A DNA stretch of 10,122 bases from Alphaproteobacteria bacterium UBA685 (GCA_002299005.1 DBMZ01000096.1:5985-16106); one strand, 5' to 3'. Shown: positions 1-7,570, numbered from the stretch's first letter. The notes: generated from the letters alone by a model not told the origin. Made by a program: numbers and translations.

Positions 1-1383
1 TGGACATCTGGTTTCACTTTTGTGATCTCATTGGTGTTGCTATTTGGTTTTGATAACAGCGCAAGCGGCTATCAATTCGAAGAATTTGCGACTTGGATCG
101 ACGGCACTAATATCAATTATCACCTCGGTGTTGATGGTATTTCTATGCCTTTTGTCTTGCTGTCTACTTTCTTGACGCCTTTTGCGATTTTGGCGAGCTG
201 GAAGTCTATCACGCATCGTGTGAAGGATTATATGATCGCCTTCTTGGTACTAGAGACCATGATGATCGGTATGTTCTCATCACTTGATATGTTGATGTTC
301 TATCTGTTCTTTGAAGGTGTGCTTATTCCGATGTTCTTAATCATCGGTGTATGGGGTGGCCCGCGCCGCGTTTATGCCGCGTTTAAGTTCTTCTTATACA
401 CGCTATTTGGCTCGGTTTTGATGCTGGTCTGTATGTTGGCGATGTATAATATGGCTGGCACAACTGACATTCCAAAATTGGCAGAGTTCGATTTTGCCCC
501 TGCTTTGCAGACATGGTTATTCCTTGGTTTCTTTGCGTCATTTGCCGTCAAAGTGCCAATGTGGCCTGTGCATACATGGTTGCCAGATGCGCACGTTGAA
601 GCGCCAACAGCTGGTTCAATGATATTGGCTGGTGTGTTGTTGAAGATGGGCGGTTATGGCTTCATCCGCTTCTCATTGCCGATGTTCCCAGATGCGTCTG
701 AATATTTTGCGCCATTTATCTTTGCGCTATCAGTGATTGCGGTGATTTATACATCGCTCGTTGCACTGGCACAGTCTGATATGAAAAAGCTGATTGCTTA
801 TTCATCTGTTGCGCATATGGGTTTTGTGACAATTGGTATCTTCTCATTGAACGAGCAGGGCGTTGCTGGCGCGATGTTCCAGATGATTAGCCACGGCCTT
901 GTCTCAGCCGCATTGTTCTTTAGTGTCGGGGTTGTCTATGACCGCCTGCATACAAGAGAGATTGATGCTTATGGCGGTGTCGCTGATACGATGCCACGCT
1001 ATGCGGCATGGTTTATGTTCATGATGCTTGCCTCTGTTGGCTTGCCGGGGACATCTGGGTTTGTGGGCGAGATGCTTGTGCTTGTTGGCGCATGGCAGGC
1101 GGCACCTTGGGTTGCTTTCTTCTCTGCCACTGGTTTGATCTTGGGCGCTTGTTATATGCTATGGCTTTATCGCCGCGTGGTGTTTGGCCGTGCGGTCAAG
1201 CGTGCTGTTTTGAACATGCCGCGTCTTGAAGGCAGAGAGACCTTTATCTTTGTGCCTTTGACCATCTTGGTTATTTGGTTTGGTATCTATCCATCATCAT
1301 TGCTTGATGTGATGGAAGTATCGATCACAGACTTGCTAGATTCTGTTGCGATGGGGCTTGAAGCCTCAGCCGCAAATCAATAG
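1..1383 (+). CDS. nuoM: NADH-quinone oxidoreductase subunit M (NuoM), 5' partial
   Basis: This is a proton-pumping, antiporter-like membrane subunit of respiratory complex I in the inner membrane. The reading frame is open from base 1, so the N-terminus lies outside the window; the GTG at 22 is internal. The remaining 460 residues are almost entirely hydrophobic helices, as expected of a protein of about 500 residues. Family signatures are visible: [10 protein letters not shown], with the essential glutamate codon at 313-315; [15 protein letters not shown], with the conserved channel lysine; [15 protein letters not shown]; and [12 protein letters not shown] near the C-terminus. NuoN follows 18 bases after the stop, the usual end of a nuo operon, and nuoL would be expected just upstream. 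NuoL and NuoN are paralogues, but the [16 protein letters not shown] block and the order before nuoN fix this one as NuoM. Nothing looks damaged. Confidence 0.96.
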   Translation, partial: WTSGFTFVISLVLLFGFDNSASGYQFEEFATWIDGTNINYHLGVDGISMPFVLLSTFLTPFAILASWKSITHRVKDYMIAFLVLETMMIGMFSSLDMLMFYLFFEGVLIPMFLIIGVWGGPRRVYAAFKFFLYTLFGSVLMLVCMLAMYNMAGTTDIPKLAEFDFAPALQTWLFLGFFASFAVKVPMWPVHTWLPDAHVEAPTAGSMILAGVLLKMGGYGFIRFSLPMFPDASEYFAPFIFALSVIAVIYTSLVALAQSDMKKLIAYSSVAHMGFVTIGIFSLNEQGVAGAMFQMISHGLVSAALFFSVGVVYDRLHTREIDAYGGVADTMPRYAAWFMFMMLASVGLPGTSGFVGEMLVLVGAWQAAPWVAFFSATGLILGACYMLWLYRRVVFGRAVKRAVLNMPRLEGRETFIFVPLTILVIWFGIYPSSLLDVMEVSITDLLDSVAMGLEASAANQ

Positions 1384-1401
1384 AGGAGTAGGGCTCTTAT
1401 C

Positions 1402-2853
1402 ATGACTTTTTCTTTTGAAAGCCTCTATTTTGCCATGCCAGAAAGCATTCTTGCGCTTGCGAGTTTGCTGATTGTCCTCATCATTGCCTATGGCGGTGAG
1501 GGGCAGGCGAACCGTGTGCGTGTTAAGCGCTTCACTCTTGCGGCCTATGGTCTTGCGCTTGTCAGTGTTTATCTGATTGGCCCGCAATCAGCGGTTATTC
1601 TCAATGATTTATTTGCTGTGAACGCGGTGACACATTTCATGAAGATACTTGTGCTTTTGGGCGCGATGGCGGCGACATGGATGGTGGATGACCGGTGGGG
1701 TGAGGGCATTGAGCGTCCAGAATATAACCTGCTCGTCATGCTAGCGACCTTGGGTATGCTGTTGATGGTATCTGCCAATGATTTGATGTCGCTTTACATG
1801 GGTCTAGAGATGCAATCATTGCCGCTTTATGTGATTGCGGCGATGCGCACAAAATCTTTGAAATCATCAGAAGCTGGTTTGAAATATTTCCTACTTGGCG
1901 CGCTATCATCAGGGATGCTTCTTTATGGTGCGTCTTTTGTCTATGGCTACACAGGTTCAACAAATTTTGGCGAGATTGCCACAGCCCTATCAGGCGGTGC
2001 ATCTGCTGGTTTGATTGTTGGCATGGTCTTCTTGCTAGCTGGTCTTGCGTTCAAAATCTCTGCCGCGCCGTTCCATATGTGGACACCAGATGTGTATGAA
2101 GGCGCGCCAACACCTGTGACAGCGTTGTTTGCGATTGCGCCTAAGGTGGCGGCGATGACGCTGATTTTGAATGTCACTTACGGGGCGTTTGGCGCTATCT
2201 CGTTCCAATGGGCACAAGTGATCATGGCTTTGGCCGTTGTCTCTATGCTTGTCGGTGCGCTTGGTGCGATTATGCAGACCAATATTAAGCGTATGATGGC
2301 GTATTCTTCTATCGCGCATATGGGTTACGCGCTTTGTGGCTTGGCCGCAGGCACCCAAGAAGGTGCGACAGGCGTTATGGTCTATATGACGACCTATATC
2401 GTCATGGGTGCGGCGACATTTGCGATTATCTTGCTGATGCGCCGTGATGGTGAGCCAGTTGAGAAGCTAAGCGATTTAACAGGCCTATCATCAACACATC
2501 CGCTTCTTGCGGCGGGCTTGATGGTTATCATGTTCTCAATGGCAGGTATCCCGCCACTCGCCGGTTTCTTTGGTAAATGGTATGTCTTCTTGGCCGCTGT
2601 GAATGCAGGTCTTGTGCCATTGGCGGTTATCGGTGTGGTCACATCAGTGATTGGGGCGTTCTATTATCTGCGCATCATCAAATTGATGTATTTCCAAGAA
2701 GCTGAACAGGCACTTGATACAGGGCTTGCTTTCCAAAATAAGACTGTCTTGTCGATTTGCTTGGCTGTGATTGTGCTGTTTGTGTTCTTAATTGGCCCCA
2801 TTCGTGAACAAGCTGATATCGCTGTGGCAACTGTTTTTGCGGCAGGTCTATAG
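1402..2853 (+). CDS. nuoN: NADH-quinone oxidoreductase subunit N (NuoN)
   Basis: This is the third antiporter-like subunit of complex I, coupling quinone reduction to proton transfer across the inner membrane. At 483 residues it is full length. Key charged residues can be read: E136 in YMGLEMQSLPLYV, K218 in LAFKISAAPFHMWTPD, K248 in IAPKVAAM and K392 in GFFGKWYVF. These sit within a few positions of E133, K217, K247 and K395 of the E. coli protein. The block MAYSSIAHMGYAL (299-311) is also typical. The ATG is preceded by GAGGAG at 1383-1388, somewhat far upstream (13 bases) and overlapping the nuoM stop. It is normally the last nuo gene. The 50 bases before birA show no terminator, so downstream genes may share its transcript. 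Confidence 0.97.
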   Translation: MTFSFESLYFAMPESILALASLLIVLIIAYGGEGQANRVRVKRFTLAAYGLALVSVYLIGPQSAVILNDLFAVNAVTHFMKILVLLGAMAATWMVDDRWGEGIERPEYNLLVMLATLGMLLMVSANDLMSLYMGLEMQSLPLYVIAAMRTKSLKSSEAGLKYFLLGALSSGMLLYGASFVYGYTGSTNFGEIATALSGGASAGLIVGMVFLLAGLAFKISAAPFHMWTPDVYEGAPTPVTALFAIAPKVAAMTLILNVTYGAFGAISFQWAQVIMALAVVSMLVGALGAIMQTNIKRMMAYSSIAHMGYALCGLAAGTQEGATGVMVYMTTYIVMGAATFAIILLMRRDGEPVEKLSDLTGLSSTHPLLAAGLMVIMFSMAGIPPLAGFFGKWYVFLAAVNAGLVPLAVIGVVTSVIGAFYYLRIIKLMYFQEAEQALDTGLAFQNKTVLSICLAVIVLFVFLIGPIREQADIAVATVFAAGL

Positions 2854-2903
2854 GCTTTACGCAATAGGCGCCATAATTGCCGAAGATAGGATAAATACTC
2901 ATT

Positions 2904-3668
2904 GTGACAGCTGAAATAATGACGCTAGAAACAGGCTGGAGGCTTGCTGTCTATGAGACAGCAACGTCCACTTCTGACGTCATTTTTGGCCATGAGGACG
3001 CCTCTGAGGGGCTGTGTGTGCTTGCGCGACAGCAAACAAAGGGCAGGGGGCGTCAAGGGCGTGTCTGGACATCCGCGCGTGATGACGGGATGTATATATC
3101 ACTATCGCTGATGCCGGTGCGCGAGATGCGTGAATGGCCGACCTTGTCATTTGTCGCAGCACTTGGCCTTTATCAGGCATTGACAGAGATGTTCCCTGAA
3201 CTGCCGGCTGGTTTGAAATGGCCAAATGATGTGCTTGTGGGTGGCAAGAAGATTAGCGGGATATTGCTTGAGGCAAGGCAAAATAGGCTGGTTCTTGGGT
3301 GCGGCGTGAATTTAAGAAATGCGCCATCTGTGCCAAAAGCCACTTTTCCCCCAACAGATCTATGGCAAGAAACAGGGCAGCTGGTTGCGCCAGAGACACT
3401 TGCGAAAGCCTTTTTGAAACATTTTTATAATCTCTATCAAAGCTGGCAGGTCTCTGGCTTTTCTGCCCAGTATGACCTATATAAGTCGCAATTGTTGTTT
3501 TTGTCTGAAAAGATATCTGTGACCCAAGGGCAAAACCGCCTAGAGGGTGTCATGCGGGGTATCACAAAAGGCGGTGATTTGTTGCTTGAGGATGCCTTAG
3601 GTGAAATCAAATCTGTCACAACAGGTGATGTAAATCTAATAGGGTTTTCAAATGCTACTCGCGATTGA
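2904..3668 (+). CDS. birA: Biotin--[acetyl-CoA-carboxylase] ligase (BirA), short form without DNA-binding domain
   Basis: The enzyme forms biotinyl-5'-AMP and transfers biotin to the carrier lysine of carboxylases such as acetyl-CoA and propionyl-CoA carboxylase. At 254 residues it has only the catalytic and C-terminal domains and lacks the N-terminal winged helix of E. coli BirA, so it should not be a repressor. Visible motifs are the adenylate-binding TKGRGRQGR (45-53), KWPNDV (105-110) followed by KKISGILLEAR with the catalytic lysine near 116, and GCGVNL (132-137). The small C-terminal domain ends near the stop. The start is uncertain: GTG at 2904 comes just after an in-frame stop at 2892-2894 and has only a weak GATAGG upstream, while ATG at 2919 would remove five residues. 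The gene overlaps coaX by 17 bases. LplA-like ligases share the fold but not this motif set. Confidence 0.94.
   Translation: MTAEIMTLETGWRLAVYETATSTSDVIFGHEDASEGLCVLARQQTKGRGRQGRVWTSARDDGMYISLSLMPVREMREWPTLSFVAALGLYQALTEMFPELPAGLKWPNDVLVGGKKISGILLEARQNRLVLGCGVNLRNAPSVPKATFPPTDLWQETGQLVAPETLAKAFLKHFYNLYQSWQVSGFSAQYDLYKSQLLFLSEKISVTQGQNRLEGVMRGITKGGDLLLEDALGEIKSVTTGDVNLIGFSNATRD
3641..3644 (+). promoter_or_regulatory. Ribosome binding site for coaX inside birA
   Basis: AGGG lies seven bases before the coaX ATG at 3652, within the last codons of birA. It supports the overlapping start of coaX rather than a later one, and fits translational coupling between the two genes. Confidence 0.55.
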
Positions 3669-4431
3669 TTGCGGAAATACAAATGTTGTATTCAGCCTGT
3701 TTGAAGGCGATGAAAATCGTGGTGAATGGCGCATTGAGACAAAGCATGGCCGAACCGCGGATGAATATACCGCTTGGTTTAGCCATCTATTATCCTTGCA
3801 AGATCTGACGCTGAAAGTCATTGATGATGTGATAATTGCCTCTGTTGTGCCACCTGTCACAGAACAGCTTCGCCGGTTTTCAGAACGCCATCTAGGGCAC
3901 ACGGCTATGGTGGTTGGTGACAGCGATGTAAAGCTGGGCGTGAGTGTTGATATTGATATGCCCTCACAGGTGGGCGCTGATAGGCTTGTGAACGCGCATG
4001 CGGCAAGCTCAATCGCCGAATTGCCAGCGATTATCCTTGATTTTGGCACAGCGACGACCTTTGATTTAATCAAAAAAGGCAATGTCTATGCAGGCGGCGT
4101 GATTGCGCCCGGCATCCATCTATCCGCAAGCGCCCTTAGCGAGGCGGCGGCGCGGTTGCCTGAGATTGATATTGTGCCCTTTGGGGCTGATTTGCCCATT
4201 ATTGGGCGCGATACTAAGGCGGCGATGCGCTCTGGTATTTTTTGGGGCTATGTGTCGATGATCGAGGGGGTAATCGCACGTATTTCCAAACAAGAAGGCG
4301 CTAATTTATCGGTGATTGCCACAGGTGGTCTTGCCCATTTATTTGCGCCACATATTCCGCAGATTAAAGCGGTTGATGATCAGTTAACAATGCGTGGTCT
4401 AGTGCAAATCCACGCTATGAATAAGGTTTAA
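3652..4431 (+). CDS. coaX: Type III pantothenate kinase (CoaX)
   Basis: This cytoplasmic enzyme phosphorylates pantothenate, the first committed step of coenzyme A synthesis. Type III enzymes belong to the ASKHA kinase superfamily and are not feedback-inhibited by CoA. The 259 residues match the family length. Diagnostic motifs are the phosphate-binding loop AIDCGNTN (4-11), VGADRLVNAHAA (107-118), DFGTATTFD (130-138), GGVIAPGI (148-155) and ATGGLA (223-228). The ATG overlaps the end of birA by 17 bases and the next gene begins three bases after the stop, so translation is probably coupled. Neighbouring birA and coaX is a recurrent arrangement, and the two are fused in some bacteria; here they are separate frames. 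I see no missing catalytic residue. Confidence 0.96.
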   Translation: MLLAIDCGNTNVVFSLFEGDENRGEWRIETKHGRTADEYTAWFSHLLSLQDLTLKVIDDVIIASVVPPVTEQLRRFSERHLGHTAMVVGDSDVKLGVSVDIDMPSQVGADRLVNAHAASSIAELPAIILDFGTATTFDLIKKGNVYAGGVIAPGIHLSASALSEAAARLPEIDIVPFGADLPIIGRDTKAAMRSGIFWGYVSMIEGVIARISKQEGANLSVIATGGLAHLFAPHIPQIKAVDDQLTMRGLVQIHAMNKV

Positions 4432-4434
4432 AGC

Positions 4435-6108
4435 ATGTCCATTTCGTCTTCTGATTTGGTTTTCGTCCCCCTTGGTGGTTCTGGTGAGATTGGTATGAAC
4501 GCTAATCTTTATCATCATCATGACAGGTGGTTGATGGTTGATTTGGGTATCAGTTTCGCGGATGAAAGCATGCCGGGTGTTGATGTTGTTCTGCCTGATT
4601 TGACGTTTATTGAGGCGCGCAAAGACAAGCTTGAAGGGCTTATCTTAACCCACGCGCATGAAGATCATTTTGGGGCCATTCCCTATTTGTGGGAACGCTT
4701 GCAGGTGCCTGTATATGGTACCGCTTTTACGCTTGCGCTTTTGCGCCGAAAATTGGCGGAGTCCCGTGTTGATTTCGATATTGAAATGCATGAGCTTGAT
4801 TACAATGAGCCTTATGAATTTGGGCCTTTTTCGGTTGAGCTTTTGGCCCTTAATCACTCTATCCCTGACCCTGCCGCGCTTATTTTGCGCACATCTGAGG
4901 GCACAATTTTGCATACGGGTGACTGGAAATTTGATGATGCGCCGCAAATTGGCAGTAATACTGATGCCAAAAAGCTAGCGGAGATTGGTGATGAGGGCGT
5001 GCTTGCGCTTGTCGGTGATTCGACCAATGCGATGGTTGAAGGGCGCACCCCGTCTGAGCAAACAGCCTTTGATGGGCTGACAGCTGAAATTGCCAAGGCC
5101 GAAGGGCGTGTGGCTATCACCTGTTTTGCCAGTAACGTGGCGCGTGTTGATTCAATCATTCGTGCGGCACAGGCCAATGGCCGGTCGGTTGCGATTGTCG
5201 GGCGTGCTTTGCAACGCACCATTGATGCCGCGCGCGAGGTTGGTTATTTGCGTGATGCGCCTGATTTCGTCAAAGAAAGCGATGTCGGCCTTATCCCGCG
5301 TGAGAATGTTGTGATTATTTGTACAGGCTCACAAGGCGAGACAAGAGCGGCGATGGCACGCATTGCCTCAGCATCGCATGATACGATTGAGCTTGATGCG
5401 GGCGATACGGTGATTTATTCGTCGCGCCAAATTCCGGGTAATGAGCCTGCGATTGCGAAAATCCAGGATATGCTTATACGTCGCGGTATGTTGGTTGTCA
5501 CAGATGATGATGCGCCTGTGCATGTCTCTGGCCACCCTGCGCGTGATGAGATGGCTGAGATGTATGGGCTGGTGAAGCCGCGCATCTCAATTCCTGTGCA
5601 TGGCACCGCGCGTCATTTGATGGCGCATGCTGAATTGGCGCGTTCTTGCCAAGTGGGCCAAACACTTATCCCAAATAATGGTATCATTATCGCCTTTAAA
5701 GATGGTCGGGCCAGTGAAATTGGCCATGTGCAAACAGGCGCTCTTACCTTTGAAGGTGGAGAGGTGATTGATATCCAGTCCGAGCAACTGCGCGCAAGGC
5801 GTCGTATGTTGTGGAACGGGGCTGTGTCTGTTTCTGTGGTTGTCTCTGCCAAAGGAGAGTTGTTAATCGCCCCGTCAATCGCCCAATCCGGCCTGATTGA
5901 TGAGGAACGTGTGGATGATTTCTTGGCAACAGCTGCTTTGCGTATCGAAGATAAAATGCAAGATATGACCAAAAAGGCGTCATCTGACGATAATATTCGC
6001 CAGCTTGTCACAGCGCAGGTGCGTTCTGTCGCAAAATCGATGGTCAAACGCCGCCCAAATGTCGAAGTGCATATCATGCGAGCCAGCCAAGCGGAGCTAT
6101 TATCTTAA
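4435..6108 (+). CDS. rnj: Ribonuclease J (metallo-beta-lactamase / beta-CASP nuclease)
   Basis: RNase J combines 5'-to-3' exonuclease and endonuclease activity and acts in mRNA decay and rRNA maturation. The 557-residue protein has the expected layout: an N-terminal metallo-beta-lactamase half starting FVPLGGSGEIGMN; the metal-binding THAHEDH (H73, H75, D77, H78); H141 in LNHSIPD; HTGDWK with D163; GDSTN (194-198); a beta-CASP domain with TGSQGE (297-302) and VHVSGHP (362-368, H367); PVHG with H389; and a C-terminal domain of about 100 residues. All expected zinc ligands are present, so it should be active. Alphaproteobacteria often carry RNase J alongside RNase E, and this location near birA and mce recurs in the class. 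The ATG lies three bases after the coaX stop, with AAGG at 4423-4426 as a weak binding site. An RNase Z or ComEC-like role is excluded by the motifs and length. Confidence 0.96.
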   Translation: MSISSSDLVFVPLGGSGEIGMNANLYHHHDRWLMVDLGISFADESMPGVDVVLPDLTFIEARKDKLEGLILTHAHEDHFGAIPYLWERLQVPVYGTAFTLALLRRKLAESRVDFDIEMHELDYNEPYEFGPFSVELLALNHSIPDPAALILRTSEGTILHTGDWKFDDAPQIGSNTDAKKLAEIGDEGVLALVGDSTNAMVEGRTPSEQTAFDGLTAEIAKAEGRVAITCFASNVARVDSIIRAAQANGRSVAIVGRALQRTIDAAREVGYLRDAPDFVKESDVGLIPRENVVIICTGSQGETRAAMARIASASHDTIELDAGDTVIYSSRQIPGNEPAIAKIQDMLIRRGMLVVTDDDAPVHVSGHPARDEMAEMYGLVKPRISIPVHGTARHLMAHAELARSCQVGQTLIPNNGIIIAFKDGRASEIGHVQTGALTFEGGEVIDIQSEQLRARRRMLWNGAVSVSVVVSAKGELLIAPSIAQSGLIDEERVDDFLATAALRIEDKMQDMTKKASSDDNIRQLVTAQVRSVAKSMVKRRPNVEVHIMRASQAELLS

Positions 6109-6109
6109 A

Positions 6110-6116
6110 AGAGGGG
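6110..6116 (+). promoter_or_regulatory. Ribosome binding site fixing the mce start
   Basis: AGAGGGG lies directly after the rnj stop and eight bases before ATG 6125. The frame stays open upstream to an ATG at 6005, but those 40 codons lie inside rnj and have no family resemblance, so 6125 is the start. Confidence 0.7.
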
Positions 6117-6124
6117 TAAGAGAT

Positions 6125-6529
6125 ATGATCGGAACCATTAACCATATTGCGATTGCTGTCCCTGATCTAGCGCAGGCGGCCGCGCAATGGGGCGCAAGGA
6201 CAGGCGCAGAAGTCTCACAAGCACAATCACTGCCAGAGCATGGTGTGACGGTGGTGTTTGTCGATGTGCCCGGCAATCGCATTGAATTGTTAGAGCCTTT
6301 GGGAGATGATTCGCCCATTGCCAAATTTCTTGAGCGCAATCCTGAGGGCGGCATGCATCATATTTGTTTTGATGTAGACGACCTTTTGGCGATGCGCGAT
6401 CAGATGATATCACAAGGCGCGCGTGTGCTTGGTGATGGGACGCCTAAAATCGGTGCTCATGGCAAGCCGGTATTATTTTTTCACCCCAAAGATTTCAACG
6501 GCACATTAGTTGAATTAGAGCAGATATAG
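6125..6529 (+). CDS. mce: Methylmalonyl-CoA epimerase (VOC superfamily)
   Basis: The enzyme interconverts the (S) and (R) isomers of methylmalonyl-CoA between propionyl-CoA carboxylase and methylmalonyl-CoA mutase, feeding propionate carbon into succinyl-CoA. The 134-residue protein has two vicinal-oxygen-chelate repeats. Likely metal ligands are H7 in INHIAIAV, a histidine of GGMHHICFDVDD (78 or 79) and E130 in LVELEQ. The blocks RIELLEPLGDDSPIAKFLE (52-70) and GKPVLFFHPKDFNGTLVELEQ are characteristic of the epimerase and separate it from glyoxalase I. Mutase genes are not in the window, which is common. It lies 16 bases after rnj and nine before the DUF1467 gene, a pairing typical of alphaproteobacteria. 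Its substrate comes from a biotin enzyme and carries CoA, so birA and coaX upstream fit the context. Confidence 0.92.
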   Translation: MIGTINHIAIAVPDLAQAAAQWGARTGAEVSQAQSLPEHGVTVVFVDVPGNRIELLEPLGDDSPIAKFLERNPEGGMHHICFDVDDLLAMRDQMISQGARVLGDGTPKIGAHGKPVLFFHPKDFNGTLVELEQI

Positions 6530-6538
6530 AAGGCTATT

Positions 6539-6778
6539 ATGGATATTGTTTCAGGTATCGTTGTTTATATTCTTTTATGGTGGTGGGTGCTGTTTATGGT
6601 GCTGCCTTTTGGCGCAAAAGCCCCGGAAACCATAGAAAAAGGCCATGCAACATCAGCGCCAGAAAGACCACGCCTGTTGAAAAAGATGCTTATCACATCT
6701 GTCATCGCAGCTGTTTTATGGTTTGGTGTTGATGCAATTATCGCCAGTGGCATTTTCACGTTTAGAGACCAGGGATAG
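6539..6778 (+). CDS. DUF1467 family small inner-membrane protein
   Basis: The function is unknown. The 79-residue protein has two predicted membrane helices, about residues 5-23 (with the tryptophan-rich ILLWWWVLF) and 51-73, joined by a polar, proline-containing loop of roughly 27 residues. The hydrophobic start followed by LPFGAK, and the second helix ending IIASGIF, match my recollection of the DUF1467 family, a small protein found next to mce in many alphaproteobacteria. AGAAGG at 6528-6533 lies five bases before the ATG, so translation looks real. It closes the five-gene run that begins with birA. No catalytic residues are apparent; a structural or accessory membrane role is possible, but nothing here shows it. 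Confidence 0.85.
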   Translation: MDIVSGIVVYILLWWWVLFMVLPFGAKAPETIEKGHATSAPERPRLLKKMLITSVIAAVLWFGVDAIIASGIFTFRDQG

Positions 6779-6810
6779 GCCTGAAAAGAGGTGATGGGGT
6801 TACGAAGGGC

Positions 6811-6837
6811 AAAAAAAAACAAGACCCGAAGATCTTG
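6811..6837 (-). terminator. Strong - strand intrinsic terminator (UUCG hairpin plus nine U)
   Basis: Read on the - strand, CAAGATC and GGTCTTG form a 7-bp stem around a UUCG tetraloop closed by C-G, followed at once by nine T (6819 down to 6811). On the + strand the same hairpin loses one pair (C6825 against A6832, a G-U wobble on the other strand) and has a CGAA loop, a spacer C and six T at 6839-6844. It could still act as a weak + strand terminator for the DUF1467 gene. The better fit to the - strand implies a - strand transcript ending here. Confidence 0.75.
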
Positions 6838-6900
6838 CTTTTTTCTGAAAATCTGAAGCGCGCACTTAAAAGGGCGCTAGGCAAATTTTCCCTCCCATTT

Positions 6901-6921
6901 CCTCGGTCATGACACCTCGGT
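6901..6921. repeat. Direct repeat CCTCGGT with 7-base spacer
   Basis: CCTCGGT occurs at 6901-6907 and again at 6915-6921, a 14-base period, with the palindrome GTCATGAC at 6906-6913 spanning the first copy and the spacer. It could be a regulator binding site or, on the - strand, part of the candidate small RNA. It lies about 155 bases before rpiB. Confidence 0.5.
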
Positions 6922-7033
6922 TTGAGTACGCTAGAAATCTTTTGAGATAATGTCACGAAAAAAAACAAAAATAAGTAACTTTTCTTCAGATAGCGCAAAG
7001 ATAATGTTTCAATCATCGTAAAACGCGCTATTT

Positions 7034-7039
7034 TATACT
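7034..7039 (+). promoter_or_regulatory. Possible -10 element for rpiB
   Basis: TATACT matches the TATAAT consensus at five of six bases and would start RNA near 7046, about 30 bases before the rpiB ATG. No good -35 lies at the usual spacing (7011-7016 reads AATCAT), so the call rests on the -10 and the gap before the gene. Confidence 0.35.
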
Positions 7040-7076
7040 CACGATAAGCAAAATCTTTATGAAGGATCTATGTTAG

Positions 7077-7523
7077 ATGAATTTCACAAAAATCTATCTC
7101 GCATCTGACCATGGTGGTCTGACCTTAAAGGCAGAAATTAAAGCTCATCTTGAAAAACAAGCTATTCTTGTTGAAGATTTAGGGCCGACTGAGGGGCAAT
7201 CTGTTGATTATCCTGATTATGGCGCGAAATGCGCGCTTGCCTTGAAAGACGATGAGGGCGCAGGCGGTATTATCATTTGCGGGTCTGGCATTGGCATTTC
7301 AATTGCGGCAAATCGCCATAGTTGGGTTAGAGCGGCTTTGGTGCATGATGTGACCACAGCGCATCTGTGCCGTGAACATAATAACGCGAATGTGCTTGCG
7401 CTTGGTGAGCGCCTGATGGGTGTGACCACCGCGCTTGAATGTGTTGATAGTTTTCTTACAACGCCTTTTGAAGGTGGCAGACATGAAAATCGTGTCGAAA
7501 AATTAACAAACCTGCCAAAATAA
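7077..7523 (+). CDS. rpiB: Ribose-5-phosphate isomerase B (RpiB/LacAB family)
   Basis: The enzyme interconverts ribose 5-phosphate and ribulose 5-phosphate in the non-oxidative pentose phosphate pathway. The 148 residues fit the family. Motifs are ASDHGGLTLK (9-18) at the substrate phosphate site, VDYPDYG (43-49), ICGSGIGISIAANR (67-80) with the expected catalytic cysteine C68, REHNNANVLALGERL (99-113) with the catalytic-region histidine H101, and GGRHENRVEKL near the end. The ATG at 7077 is ten bases after GAAGGA (7061-7066). Another ATG at 7070 is in a different frame and stops after 12 codons. The gene begins the rpiB-glyA-nrdR-ribD block; glyA follows 60 bases later. An allose- or galactose-6-phosphate isomerase of the same family cannot be excluded, but next to glyA the RpiB call is standard. 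Confidence 0.94.
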   Translation: MNFTKIYLASDHGGLTLKAEIKAHLEKQAILVEDLGPTEGQSVDYPDYGAKCALALKDDEGAGGIIICGSGIGISIAANRHSWVRAALVHDVTTAHLCREHNNANVLALGERLMGVTTALECVDSFLTTPFEGGRHENRVEKLTNLPK

Positions 7524-7570
7524 CAGGCATAGATTTAAGATATTAGAGGGCTGATAATCAGTCGCGCACC

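Larger units (their letters stand above)
6811..6960 (-). ncRNA. Candidate small non-coding RNA, 5' end unknown
   Basis: No coding sequence recognisable to me lies upstream of the - strand terminator, so a stand-alone small RNA is the simplest reading. A possible promoter on that strand is GTGACA (6956-6951), a 17-base spacer, then a poor -10 TAGCGT (6933-6928). It would start RNA near 6921 and give about 110 bases. Possible internal structures are GGU-GUCAUG-ACC and a wobble-rich GGGAGGG (6896-6890) with CCCUUUU (6874-6868). I do not recognise it as 6S, SRP or another known family. It is inferred mainly from the terminator. The stretch could instead hold only a decayed or bidirectional terminator and + strand regulatory sites. 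Confidence 0.35.

Noticed and set aside
22..24. GTG at 22 as the start of nuoM
   Set aside because: The frame continues open to base 1 and NuoM should have further N-terminal helices; the gene is cut by the window edge.
6005..6124. N-terminal extension of mce from ATG 6005
   Set aside because: It lies inside rnj in another frame, is not epimerase-like, and a ribosome binding site sits before ATG 6125, where the family N-terminus begins.
6762..7016. An 84-codon - strand reading frame in the DUF1467-rpiB gap
   Set aside because: It runs through the terminator hairpin and into the 3' end of the DUF1467 gene, shows no family I recognise, has low-complexity runs such as FLFFFV from poly-A tracts, and lacks a convincing ribosome binding site.
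7377..7391. RpiB has HNNAN where E. coli has HND at this site
   Set aside because: HNN variants are familiar in actinobacterial and other RpiB proteins, so this is ordinary variation.
7551..7561. Small palindrome CTGATAATCAG before glyA as a terminator or operator
   Set aside because: The stem is five AT-rich pairs with a one-base centre, no T run follows, and nothing supports a function.
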